From Aurantiochytrium sp. KH105 (taxonomy: Eukaryota > Sar > Bigyra > Thraustochytrida > Thraustochytriidae): a DNA stretch of 64,000 nucleotides. This document shows positions 1-10,200 of this stretch, in pieces. The position numbers were made by a program, and so were the translations under genes. The stretch is taken from positions 168,299-232,298 of the forward strand of contig BGKB01000075.1 in the NCBI GenBank assembly GCA_003116975.1. The letters run 5' to 3'. How positions within the stretch are numbered: the first letter of the stretch is position 1; each line of letters opens with the position of its first letter. A model generated the notes under the pieces. It made no database searches. It was not told the origin of the DNA and saw only the letters and a list, made by a program, of their open reading frames with translations.

Positions 1-238
1 GCGCTCTGGCCTTGTGGAGTCACCATGACCATTCGCATGGCATCCTCATGTCGACCATCCCGGACGAGGCCGCTCATCTTCGACCGCTCCGTAGCGTGAT
101 CAGCAGACATGGAGGCATACCCCCGTGCCTTCATCGCGGCCTGCTGCTGCGCTTGCTGCGAGGCGGACATGCCCCCCTCCCCCAAACCCGAAGCAGCTGG
201 TGTCTCAAGTACGAACCGTATCACAGGAAAGTAAGATA

Positions 239-810
239 GGCACTCCCTGCTCGGTCGCGATGGACTTGCGTTTCTCTCGTTTCTCTCGATGGCAACGAAA
301 ACAGTATCTAAACAAAGAAACGCTGATCGAGAGCAAATGAAGGTTCCCTTGTCAGACGGTTAGCAGTCACGTTTCTTCTTTTTTTCCAGATGAGGAGTAG
401 GGGAAGTGTCGGTCTCACTCAAAAGAGACAGGCACTACCCTTTCGGTCGCGTTGGCCTTGCGGAGTCCTCGACGGCGACGCGAACAGTTTATAGAGAAAC
501 TCTGATGGAGAGTAAAGAGAGGTTTGCTTGTCAGCAGGTCAGCAGTCGCGTTTTTTCTCTTTCCAAATGAGGGGTAGAGGAAGTGTCGGTCTCGCCTTGC
601 GTAGACGATGCGAAAGGGTGACGTGTTGATCGGCAGGTATATCACTCCCTGCTTGTCACGTAGTCTCCTTTTGTAGCAACTGACTTTTCTCTCAGAGGAC
701 AAGCGAGAAGGTCCAGTGTCGTCTCGTGTTCTTCTTCGCGGGCGCGCTTCTTCTCCAGAACGGAACGGAAAGAAAAAAAGGTTGTGTCTCTTCCTTCCTA
801 GCCAGCAGTC
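239..810. repeat. Diverged ~190-bp tandem repeat (2-3 units)
   Basis: Copies begin near 241, 432 and 645, each opening with a variant of CACT(C/A)CC(T/C). The first two align along most of their length: a shared GGTCGCG near the start, GAAACxCTGATxGAGAG in the middle, TTGTCAG, then CAGTC(A/G)CGTTT and a closing GATGAGGxGTAGxGGAAGTGTCGGTCTC block in the first unit with a near-identical block in the second. The third unit is more degraded. The first ~30 bases of the window resemble the middle of a unit, so the array may extend left. Confidence 0.6.
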
Positions 811-852
811 GCGAAGCTCCCTAATGTCCACGTAGCCGCTGAAAAGAGATGT

Positions 853-896
853 CTCGTTTCGTTTCGTTTCGTTTCGTTTCCTTTCGTTTCGTTTTG
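853..896. repeat. TTTCG pentanucleotide microsatellite
   Basis: Roughly eight TTTCG units, with one TTTCC and one TTTTG variant, directly follow the diverged tandem repeat. Confidence 0.85.
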
Positions 897-1742
897 TTCC
901 GTGGAAGTCGCGTTTCTTCTTGATGTCAAAGCTTGCGAGGCTTTAAAATCTAGGTGTCACTGTCCCCGCAATTTTCCCTTTGCAGACGCGTTCCTATCCC
1001 TGCGCCGAGCTGACTGACAATCAGATATATCAAAAGACCGCTGACGCTGGTTGACTCCGCGTTTGGCTCGACGCTGCGTGCTACAGCGCGGCCAAAGAAT
1101 CAAAGAAATCCAGGACAACCTCCACGCGATGCTTCTAGCGTCGCGCGCTTTCCGCCGCTGCACTCTGACGCACTTCCCTCCAACGGGAAAAGCCCAGAGC
1201 CGAGGCAAACGATGCCGTCCCTGCAACGACTTCTTGCACCCGCGGGCCCCTTCTTCCGCAGCCTCCTTCTTCTCCAGGGCGCGTCAGATACCTCCGCCCT
1301 CGCCGGAGCTCTCGGCGACCTCGAGGCAGGCCGGCAAGGCGAGCAAGCACGCGAGCAGGGCGCCCAGACGGAGCCGCTCCGCCGCCACTCGTCGGGCAGC
1401 TCGAGCTCGGTCCTGCCGAGGCAGACCCGCGCAGGCCGTAGGCGGGCACGGAGGCGCGCAGGCGCTCGACGCCGGGCGGGCGCCGACGGCAGCGGCGGCC
1501 GCGGCAGAGATGGGCGGAGCGGCAGGCAGCAGCTCGCTCGAGCGAGGCCGGCGCGGCGTGCCCTCCCTCCCTATCTATTGCGCCCCTGCTGTCGCGGCCT
1601 CGCGCGGCGCTTGTATCTTGCGCGCTCTGCTTCGCTTCGCTCGCGAGGCCGCGCTCCCGGCCGAGACGCGGCGCGCGGAGCGGCGGGCGGCTGCGGCGCG
1701 CGGGCGCGCGGCTGGCTGGCCGGGCGGGCGGGATGCGATGGC

Positions 1743-1955
1743 TGGATGGACCGGAGGATGGATGGATGGATGGTTTGGATGGATGGATGGATGGCGCCTC
1801 GCTTGCGTGGTCGCGAAGCCTCCGCCGCTGCGGCTGCGCGCGGCCGCGCCCGGGATGCGCGGCGCGGCGCGGGCGGGAGACGCGGGCGGCGCCGGCGCGC
1901 GCGCGCGCTCTCTCTCTCTCTGCGCGGGCGGGCGGGCGGGCGGGCGGGCGGGCGG
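1743..1955. repeat. GGAT and GGGC tetranucleotide runs
   Basis: Two GGATGGATGGAT clusters occupy 1755-1795, and a perfect GGGC run occupies 1925-1955. A CT run (about 1909-1921) lies between them. The same GGAT motif recurs in the gaps near 14378 and 32258. Confidence 0.85.
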
Positions 1956-2177
1956 CGCGAAGTTCTGCGGAATGGAGGCGGTTGCGGCTTTGTCTCGGCC
2001 GCCAAGCAAAAGCAAGCAAGCCAAGCCTAGCCAGGCCAGGCCAAGAGAAAGAAAGCAGGGGCACAAGCAGGGCAAAAAAGCACGAGCGCGCCGGCGGCGA
2101 CGAAGAGGAGGAGCGCGTCGGCGAGCACGTGAGTCGATAGGTAATAAAGTGCCAACGAGAGATTCGATTACAGTGTT

Positions 2178-2277
2178 CTACGGTGCAGGGGGCTGTGGAT
2201 CGGGATGCGAAGAGTCTGGCCGTGATGATGGCGGGTGATTCTGCGGATTCTGCGCTTGCTGTGACTGTTGTTGCTGT

Positions 2278-2314
<37 letters not shown>

Positions 2315-3338
2315 CAAGGAGCTCGAGATTGCCGCCGGACTCAAAATTCTTTTCAATGGTGTTGAGGTCGGAGATGCGAAACTGAATGACCTTGAGAAAG
2401 TCAGACAGCTGCTCGAGCTGCGAAGCGTGCTTCCCGTTCGAAACGTGGCGCACCTTGGATCGAGCCGTGGCAATACATCGAGCGTGCAAGTTTTTTATTG
2501 ACATGATGACCTGACCCGACTCCCGCTGCAGGTCTTTGGTGATACGCTCGCTCTGTTCGCGCTCATTGTCGGCTTTGATGGCCACCGCGCGCATATTCTC
2601 CAATGTCTTTTGATTTGCATGGATTTCGCTATTGTTCACCAAGAGCTGGTTTTGCGTGTTACGCCGGAGCTGATTTAACTGCGAGCGAATGGCATCCATC
2701 TCGGTCTCGCCTTCCTCCACGAGGAGCGTCAGGTCCTTGTTGGCACCCTTCAGCGTGGAATAGCGATTGAGAATGTCCGAGATCTCGTCGTACTCACCCT
2801 CTGACGCCTCCACGGCGCCATCGAGATAGATTTGGTACCGCTTCAAGTGATCCAAGTCCATTTCCAGCTTGGCTCGCTCCTCCTCCATGACGCCCACTTT
2901 GCGGGAGAGCGAGTGAATTTTGGCTTCGTGCTGGATCCGAGTCTTGGCTTCCAATTTCGCCTTTTGTTCGGCGCGCGTGCGCTTTGCGTCATTTTCCTGG
3001 ACAAATTTTTCAAAGCGAAGCACCTGTTCCCTCATTTCTTGCTGCTTGAGCTCGAAATTGCGCTGCCGCTCGTCGCATGCCTCCATGCGTGTCTTGAACT
3101 CGTCCTTCATGAAGCTCAGCGCTTCGTCAACTTCACGCATCTCTTTACGTTTTTTCAAGAGCAAGGTCGACTGCGAGGTCTGAGTCACGCCAAAGACGAG
3201 TGCCTCAAGCTCCCCCTTTTCCTCGCGTGTTTCCGGCTGCGCGAGAGCATTCTCAAACTGAGACGCTTTGCCGTTCACATTGTTGTTGCCGCCATTGTGT
3301 GCGACGCCATGATTATCTTCCTGCGTAAGAAAAGCCAT
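2178..3338 (-). CDS. CCDC42/CFAP73-family axonemal coiled-coil protein (DUF4200)
   Basis: A 386-residue, almost entirely helical coiled-coil protein. Residues about 55-175 match the DUF4200 domain of CCDC42 and CFAP73 (MIA2): a KKRKEM start, regular heptads, and the hallmark FVQENDAKRTRA segment, equivalent to FLKENDAKRxRA in animals. In other organisms CFAP73 forms the MIA complex with CFAP100 on the doublet microtubule and helps regulate inner-arm dynein; CCDC42 acts in sperm tail formation. I cannot separate the two subfamilies by eye. The C-terminus is a polyglutamine tract (CAG codons, 2259-2317) followed by a Pro/Ser-rich tail, an addition not expected in the family. The ATG at 3338 is the first in frame. 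The gene implies a flagellated stage. Confidence 0.8.
2259..2317. repeat. CAG/CTG trinucleotide repeat in coding sequence
   Basis: Interrupted CTG/TTG run on the plus strand, read as CAG/CAA glutamine codons in the coiled-coil gene on the minus strand. It keeps the frame, being in multiples of three. Confidence 0.9.
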
Positions 3339-4217
3339 CGTGGGCGTTTGTGCTAGCCGCGTCTCCCAGTCAACTGGAAAGGGATTTACCTATTCTTCAA
3401 GCGATGCGCTCGGTCCTGGTAATCTCTTTCGTTTTTCGCTTCTTCAAAACGAACAGCAGCTTTATTCACCTTTTCGCATCCTCGTATGACTACAACACCG
3501 TCGCCGTCTACGTGCGTATGGCGCTATGACTACGCTCTCTTCCGCGCGCTCCCTCCGCACGCTCACACGCACGTACGCACGCACGCGCGCGTGGCAAACG
3601 CAGATGGCGAAAGAAGACACTTGCAAAGGCAGGTCGGGGTTGCCTTGACTGCCGTGCGCTTTCTTTCCGACGTGCGCTGGTTTCGCGCACCTCGCTCCGC
3701 CTATCATTCGCTTCTTGCGGCTTTCGCTACCTTAGTTTGATCACCTTCAAGTTGTGTGCTCTTGCCTTCGCTTTTGTTCTTGGCATTGTGTGAGACCCCG
3801 CACACTAACAAACCCGAAGACACCAAGCACCTGTCACCGTTCGTGGGCAACGGATACATAGTAAGGATACCGTGCACGATACCAGTAGGATTCTCATTCT
3901 TTTTTCATTTTCTTCCGTAGCTCGCAGAGCCCAGCAGACAGACGCACGCGGCTGCGCTGTTTGTCATCTGCGCGCTCGCTGCTCATCTTGGCGCTCCTAA
4001 AGCCGAGATCCGAGACATAGCGGGCGATTCTCATCGCGTGGGAAACCAACGCAACGCACTCTCCACGCCCGGCCGCCTTCGAAAGCAAACGAGCTTGGTC
4101 GAATGCAAACGTTGAACGAGCATCCCTCTCACCGTCGCCTATTTCCTGACAAATCAAGGTGGTCAAGTCGCCAGAAAAACCGCGAGAAGGAGAGACTAGC
4201 ATCTCGCAGAAGAGAAG
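3339..4217. other. Intergenic region between divergent genes
   Basis: About 880 bp separate the start of the CCDC42/CFAP73-like gene (minus) from the start of LarC (plus), so both promoters should lie here. I see no distinct TATA box. One minus-strand frame at 3894-4202 may code (separate entry). Confidence 0.5.
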
Positions 4218-4229
4218 ATGGGAGACCAT
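3894..4229 (-). CDS. Possible small protein, unrecognised
   Basis: An ATG-initiated frame of 111 codons (a second ATG lies at 4202) with a balanced amino-acid composition, unlike the Arg/Pro-rich shadow frames nearby. It predicts helices and a Lys-rich end. The first start overlaps the LarC start codon by 12 bases on the opposite strand; the second start would avoid this. I do not recognise a family. It could equally be chance, or the last exon of a spliced gene. Confidence 0.22.
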   Translation of the reverse strand: MVSHLLFCEMLVSPSRGFSGDLTTLICQEIGDGERDARSTFAFDQARLLSKAAGRGECVALVSHAMRIARYVSDLGFRSAKMSSERADDKQRSRVRLSAGLCELRKKMKKE

Positions 4230-5939
4230 GCCGGCAAGAAAATTGCGTATGTGGACTGCTTTGCAGGTGCCGCGGGCGATATGCTTCTTGGCGCCCTCGT
4301 CGACGCAGGATTAGATATTCTTGCGTTGGAAGCAAAACTCAAGTCCATGGCCCCCGTTGCTGACCAGTGGGCTCTTCGCGCAACTCGCGTTCACAAGTCG
4401 GCTGGGGCGATTGCCGCTGTCCAAGTCCACGTGGACGTCCTCACGGAACAACTCCAAGAGCGAAATCTTGATGATGTACGTGAAATCATCGAGTCCGGTC
4501 ATGAACTCCCGCGTATCGTCAAGGACAAGGCTCTTGCCGCATTCGAAGCCCTTGCGCAAGCAGAGGCACATGTGCATGGGACAACTGTCGAACACGTTCA
4601 CTTTCACGAAGTTGGAGCCATTGATAGTATCATTGACACCGTTGGTGTCGTTATGGGACTACACATGCTTGGGGTAGAAAAGCTTTATTGCAGCAGCATT
4701 CCCATGGCGCAGGGCTATGTTCGGGCCGCGCATGGTCTACTCCCAGTTCCAGCACCCGCAACGCTTCGACTCTTGCAGAATGGCTTTGTAGTGCACAAGG
4801 CTCCAGATGAAATGCGCGGCGAGCTCGTCACGCCAACGGCAGCTAGTCTTCTGAGCGTGCTCGCCGACCCAGGATCTTTGGGTTCATATCCTGACTGTCG
4901 TTGGTCCATTGAAACCTCGGGTGCAGGCGCCGGCACAAGGGAGCGAGAGGCCTATCCGAACATTGTGCGCGTCATGATCGGGATCCCCGTTGGCTCTGTT
5001 TTGCCCAACCCTTCGCCTTCACCAAGAACGACTCATAATCAGTCCAATAATGGCGACGACGCGCCAGAGAATGCAAGTGAGGAGATACATGAACACAGTC
5101 ATGGGCATAGCCATGGTGGCCACGCCCATAGTCACGGACACAGTCATAGTCACGGTCATGGGCATAGTCATGGACACCATGGAGACCAAGATCATGCACA
5201 AGATTCTTTTTCTCGCCACATCACCGAGAACAAAACGGCGGCAAGCTTGCCAGCAGAAGTAACAGCACACGGAGAGCACACGGCTGCCAAGGCGCACGGG
5301 GGCGGAGACACAGTCGAATCTGAGCGCGCAATCCGGGCCTGCGGCGCCGGCGAAACTGCGACGGATGCAAAAGAGATCTCGAAGGCAAGCCAAGTCCCCG
5401 GCAGCCGTGGGAAGTCTGTAAACCCTTCAGGCACACAAGATACCGAGCTCGTGGTGATGGAGTGCAACATTGACGACATGACGGGCGAGCTCGCGGGCCA
5501 TCTGATTGCGGAGCTTTTGCGCGGTGGCGCGCTCGACGCGTGGTACACGAACATTCTAATGAAGAAAAATCGGCCTGCCCTGACCCTGAGCGTCTTGTGC
5601 CCTCCGCAACTTGAGGAAACGCTTATCCTGCAGATTCTCCGCGAGACTCCGACTCTTGGCGTACGCAGACACCGTGTGCGGCGCTTTGCCTGTCCCCGCC
5701 TCATGCGCGAGGTGGAAACCTCGTTCGGGACGGTCCGCGTCAAGCTGGCCCTGAGCCCTGTAAACACGGGTCAAAACGGCGCCGTCGCGGGCGCCAAGCC
5801 CGAGTTCGACGACTGTGTCGCCCTCGCGGCTCGCCACGCCGTCCCTGTCAAGCTCGTGCTGGCCGCGGCGCACGCTGCGCTGCCAGCCTCGTGGAGCTTG
5901 CCGCAGGCTAGCACCATGATCGCTGGCAGCGAGGCCTGA
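4218..5939 (+). CDS. larC: LarC-like nickel-pincer cofactor nickel-insertion protein
   Basis: A 573-residue protein of the LarC/DUF111 (TIGR00299) family. The N-terminal signature YVDCFAGAAGDM is at residues 10-21, and a conserved HVHFHEVGAIDSI block lies near residues 132-144. The C-terminal LarC2-type domain begins near residue 415 with VMECNIDDMTGE. Bacterial LarC uses CTP to insert nickel into the pyridinium bis-thiocarboxylate nucleotide, giving the nickel-pincer cofactor of lactate racemase. Between the two domains lies an extra ~150-residue linker with a His/Gly/Ser run at about residues 290-326, likely metal-binding. Family members are usually about 400-430 residues, so the linker explains the extra length. 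The start follows GAGAAGATGG, close to other plus-strand starts here. No targeting peptide is obvious, suggesting the cytosol. LarC is mainly bacterial and archaeal, so a eukaryotic copy is noteworthy; which enzyme uses the cofactor cannot be told from this window. Confidence 0.88.
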   Translation: MGDHAGKKIAYVDCFAGAAGDMLLGALVDAGLDILALEAKLKSMAPVADQWALRATRVHKSAGAIAAVQVHVDVLTEQLQERNLDDVREIIESGHELPRIVKDKALAAFEALAQAEAHVHGTTVEHVHFHEVGAIDSIIDTVGVVMGLHMLGVEKLYCSSIPMAQGYVRAAHGLLPVPAPATLRLLQNGFVVHKAPDEMRGELVTPTAASLLSVLADPGSLGSYPDCRWSIETSGAGAGTREREAYPNIVRVMIGIPVGSVLPNPSPSPRTTHNQSNNGDDAPENASEEIHEHSHGHSHGGHAHSHGHSHSHGHGHSHGHHGDQDHAQDSFSRHITENKTAASLPAEVTAHGEHTAAKAHGGGDTVESERAIRACGAGETATDAKEISKASQVPGSRGKSVNPSGTQDTELVVMECNIDDMTGELAGHLIAELLRGGALDAWYTNILMKKNRPALTLSVLCPPQLEETLILQILRETPTLGVRRHRVRRFACPRLMREVETSFGTVRVKLALSPVNTGQNGAVAGAKPEFDDCVALAARHAVPVKLVLAAAHAALPASWSLPQASTMIAGSEA

Positions 5940-7274
5940 GGCCCGCGTCCCGACAACGGACGGCAAGGACGGCTGCTGTGCCGCTCCCGCCGTGGATACG
6001 AGCCAGCAGCAGCAACAGCAGTAGCAGCAGCAGCTCTGTGGCCCCCCACGAGAGTGACGAAAACACAGCCGGTTCACGGCACGCTTGTCGAAAGTACTAC
6101 TGCCGGATCTCGCTTCGTGAAACCGGCGCCATCTGAAGCGCGCGCGCTTGCGCATGCGGCTGCGGCACGCACGAAGCCCGTCTCTTGCGTCAGCTGTGCT
6201 GCGCGCGCGCAGACGCATCTAGCCCAGGCCCAGTTGAGCCATCAGCAGCAGCAGGCAGAATCCCTGGCATCGAGAGCATGGAGGCGATCGGATGGACGGA
6301 GCGCGATCGATGTCAAAACCCGTGCGTGCGTGCGTGCGTGCGTGCGAGGGAGGCGGGCGGTTTTCCGCGTCCGAGCGTGGATGAGCCGGAGGTAGCTGCA
6401 GCGCGCGGGTTAATTTGTAGGATAACCGAAAATGGATGCAGCAGGAATGTATTTTGTGAGAGAGCTCTCTCCGGAGTACGGACGTTCGAAAGGTCCACGT
6501 CTCGAGAATTTGCGCCCCCCGGCGGTCTGATTCTGCCCCCGCTTTCGATCTCTCGCGATGGACGGCCTGGCCTGAGCAAGCCAAGCAACCAGCCAGAGCA
6601 GGCCGAGCGCGCGTTGCGATTGCTCCTTGCCGCCTCGTAGCGCAGGCAGGACCTGGTTGGCGCGAAGCAAGCCAGCAGCAAGCAGCTAGATAGATGCAGC
6701 TGGGACGAGGCGGTGGCATGCTTGCTTGCACCAGGCGAAAGAAACAGCGAGCGGCGTACGCAAGCAGGCTAACGGCGTGACGTATGGACTGCCGCGATGC
6801 GACTGCGACTGCGACTGCGACTGCGACTTGCAAGTCGAATTCGAAATCGGACCGGCAGCGGCGCGAGCGTTGCGCAGGCGTGCGTTGGGGGACAGAAGAA
6901 AAAGAAGGAAAGAAGATCCCAAAAGGCGCGAAAATGCGGAAATTCAAACCCAAAATCGTTTCAAACCCGAATCCATCCAGACCGGGATTCAAACGGCCTC
7001 GAGGCGCGAAGATCCGCCGCGCGGCGACGCGAGAGAGTCCTCGTGCGCGCGCGCGCGCGAATCGGGACAGCAGACAGCCTGCGCGCGAGAAAGACCCCGC
7101 GCGGCGCTCGCGCAAAAGTAGAGGAGGAACGTGAAGAAAACGGGAGGGTAAGCTTTGCGGAAGAAGATGTGGAGGGTGAGGGTCAAGACTCGTCCCAGGA
7201 CTACTACCACTACCCCGTGGACGACGACAACAACGACGACGACGACGAGGACGACGACGATTGTAAAAGCGACG
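5940..7274. other. Intergenic region with microsatellites
   Basis: No convincing gene. It contains CAG clusters (about 6003-6033 and 6238-6255), a GTGC run (6322-6346), a GACTGC hexanucleotide run (6798-6830) and, just upstream of the dehydrogenase start, an ACG/ACA-rich trinucleotide stretch (about 7190-7265). That last stretch stays open in the dehydrogenase frame and would encode poly-Thr. I treat it as 5' untranslated. Confidence 0.5.
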
Positions 7275-10200
7275 ATGGCGACGCGAAGCTTGACGTCGAA
7301 GGCCGGAAAGGCTGCCGTAACGGCAAGATGGACGACGCCCGGCAATGCCTTTTGGCGAGAGGGCAAAAGCGCGTTCCGCGCGGACTTTACAAGAGCGCTC
7401 TCGGCGGCCATTGGCGGGCCTAGGGATCCCGATGAGCATGAGGAAAGGCAGCCGCGCAAGATTCGGCGCGCCGACAGCGAGATGGTCGTCATGGAGATGG
7501 ATGATGCACTTGGTCAGAGCAAGGAGCGATTCGACGAGCTGCTCGACATGCTGCAGCGCGAGCAGCGCGAGGCCGCCAACGTCAAGGTGCCCTGGTTTCT
7601 GCAAAACATGCCAGATGCCTACTTCAAACAGCTCAAACCCGAGCTCCGGCATCAGCACCTTGCCGCTCTCGTTGCCCTGTACGACTTTGGCGCCGTCCCA
7701 GACCTGACGCTGCACAGCGATAACAACAACACCATGACACTGATCAGCGGTGGAAATAACTCCCCGCAGCGCCTCGTACAGCAGATTGATCGCATGCCCA
7801 CGAACACGCCCCTTTCGGGAATGAGCATTTTCAACTCGAACGATGGCGAGATCAGCTTGAATGTCTTTCGCTTCTTTGACGCCGACGAGGACGACTCGAG
7901 CGAGCCTGCAGTCCTCTCGGATGAGATTCGGGCATACCTTGCGGACCTGCACGCAGGCAAGTTTGAGGGCGATCCGTTGCATGCGGACGCAAGCACCTTT
8001 CCGGACGAGCAGGCGCTGGAGCGCTTCGTTCGCGAGCGATGCAGGCCCGACTACGTGCTGCGCAGCAGTCCTCGGCGCTTTTGCAAACAGGTCGAACTCT
8101 ACAATAAAATTATGCAGGACGGCGAGGACCAGGTTGGCATTGACATCGAGCCAAACTGGAACGGCGTCCCGCACCGCACCATGATCACGCTGGCCATCAC
8201 CAACGTGTTGACCATGGCAGCAATGAAGCGCATCAGCAAGTACTTTGCAAGCAAGAATTTAAACAATGTCCGCACGCATCTCGATCTCGTGCGCGGGCCC
8301 GCCACCGAGGAGGAGCGCAAGGAGGGCATGACCACGAGCGCACTTTGCGGCGACGCGCAGAGTCTCTTGCGTTCCAACACCGTCTCGATGATTCGCATTC
8401 TCGTTGAGCCCCATGAGCAGGATGCCAAGGATATTGACATGGACACGCTCAACGCTCGTCTCGTCGAAGACTTGCCCACCGTGAGCAAGTGGATCGACGA
8501 CCGCGCACTCTCGCTCTTGGGCCGCTATGGCATGTCTGCGCGCGAAGCGGACATTGTCTTGGCGTTGTGCGATCTCGCGCACGCCATTCTGGCGCCAAAG
8601 GACGCCTTTGAGTTTGCGCGCAGCAACATTGAGAACGTGGTCATGGAAGAATCGCGCATCGACTTTACGCGCGCCATTCTCGACCTCTTTGTTCGACGTT
8701 TCGACCCCAGCCCCGAGGCTGCCAATTTCCCGGAAAAGCAGAATGAAGCCTTTGCGCAGCGCATCGCAGAGATCCGCGAGATGATCCTGCAGTCTGGCGA
8801 GCTTGAGACCGCGCAGCGGACCTTTAGCACGTTGCTCGACATTGTCGAAGGCACATACCGCACGAATGCCTTTGTTCCCGGCCGGTTTGGCCTCGCGCTT
8901 CGTCTCGACCCGCGTGTTTGCGTGGAGCATTTGCTCAACAACACCAACCGACCTGAAGTACCACATGGCATCTTCTTTGTGCACGGCCGTCGCTTTGCCG
9001 GTTTCCATGTCCGCTTTCGCGACATTTCACGCGGCGGCCTGCGCGTCGTGACGCCTCGCAACAGCGAAGTGCACGGCGTGGAGAGCGCCCGTCAGCTCAA
9101 GGAATGTTACGACTTGGCCTTTGCGCAACAACTCAAGAATAAGGACATTGCCGAGGGAGGGTCAAAAGCTGTCTGCCTCGTGGATCTCGACGGCATCGAC
9201 AAGGCTGGCAAGGACCACGTCATGCGCAAGAGTCTCAAGGCAATGGTCAACTCGGTGCTGGACCTCATCACTCCCGATCCAGATGACCGATCCTGTGTGG
9301 TGGACCACATGGGCGGCGCCGAAGAATTCATTTACTTTGGACCCGACGAGCAGGTCACCCCTGAACACATTAACTGGATCGTCTCGCGCGCCGGGCAACG
9401 CGGATACGGCATGCCCAACGCATTCATGTCGTCCAAGCCTGATGCTGGCATCAATCACAAGGTGTATGGCGTCACCAGCGAGGGCGTCAGCGTCTTTTTG
9501 CACGAAGCGCTCCTTGCGACAGGCGTTGACGTGACCAAACCGTTCTCGGTGAAGATCACCGGTGGCCCAGACGGCGACGTAGCGGGTAATCTCTTGAAGA
9601 TTCTCTACCGCGAGTACAAGGATAATGCACGAATCGTTGGTCTTGCGGACGGAACGGCCGGTCTCGAAGATCCAGACGGCATCAACTGGGACGAACTTTT
9701 GCGCATGTTTGACGAGGCACTACCGCTCGAGCAGTTCTCGCGCGACAAGCTCGGGCCGAACTCAGACTTTTACCTTGCCGATACGCCGACCAACATCAAC
9801 AAGCGCAACACCATGCACAATCGTGTCAAGGCCGACGCCTTCGTTCCGGCAGGCGGGCGTCCTGCGACCATTAGTGACGTCAACTGGGAAAAGTACCTCT
9901 TGCCGGATGGCACGCCGTCAAGCCCGCTCATTGTGGAAGGTGCCAACCTCTTCCTCACGCCTGTGGCTCGCGAGAAACTTGGCGCCCACGGCTGTGTCAT
10001 TGTCAAAGACAGCTCCGCCAACAAGTGTGGCGTGATTTGCTCTTCAATGGAGATTATCGCTTCGATGCTTTTGGACAAGGCTGAGTTCCTCGATCTCAAG
10101 GGCGTCTTTGTGGAGGACGTGCTCGATCTCTTGCGCAAACGCGCCAAGAGCGAGGCCGAGCTCATGTTCCGCGAGTACAGGTCGAACCCGTCGCTGCCCT

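Larger units (their letters stand above)
1..2177. other. Gene-free left end, repeat-rich
   Basis: I see no credible gene here. The reading frames present are Arg/Ala/Pro-rich products of GC skew, overlap on both strands and match nothing I recognise. The left third holds a diverged tandem repeat and the TTTCG microsatellite. The right part (about 1550-2050) is extremely GC-rich with GGAT and GGGC tetranucleotide runs and CT runs. It lies 3' of the coiled-coil gene on the minus strand. Confidence 0.6.

Noticed and set aside
1051-2238. Long overlapping frames on both strands, up to 395 codons
   Set aside because: Arg/Ala/Gly/Pro-rich on both strands and crossing GGAT and GGGC microsatellites; a GC-skew artefact with no recognisable domain.
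7155-7274. 40-codon N-terminal extension of the glutamate dehydrogenase
   Set aside because: It begins with TTG and encodes a repeat-derived poly-Thr stretch; the ATG at 7275 gives a proper mitochondrial-type presequence.
6219-8174. 651-codon minus-strand frame
   Set aside because: Antisense shadow of the glutamate dehydrogenase plus GC-rich leader; composition is not protein-like and no motif is present.
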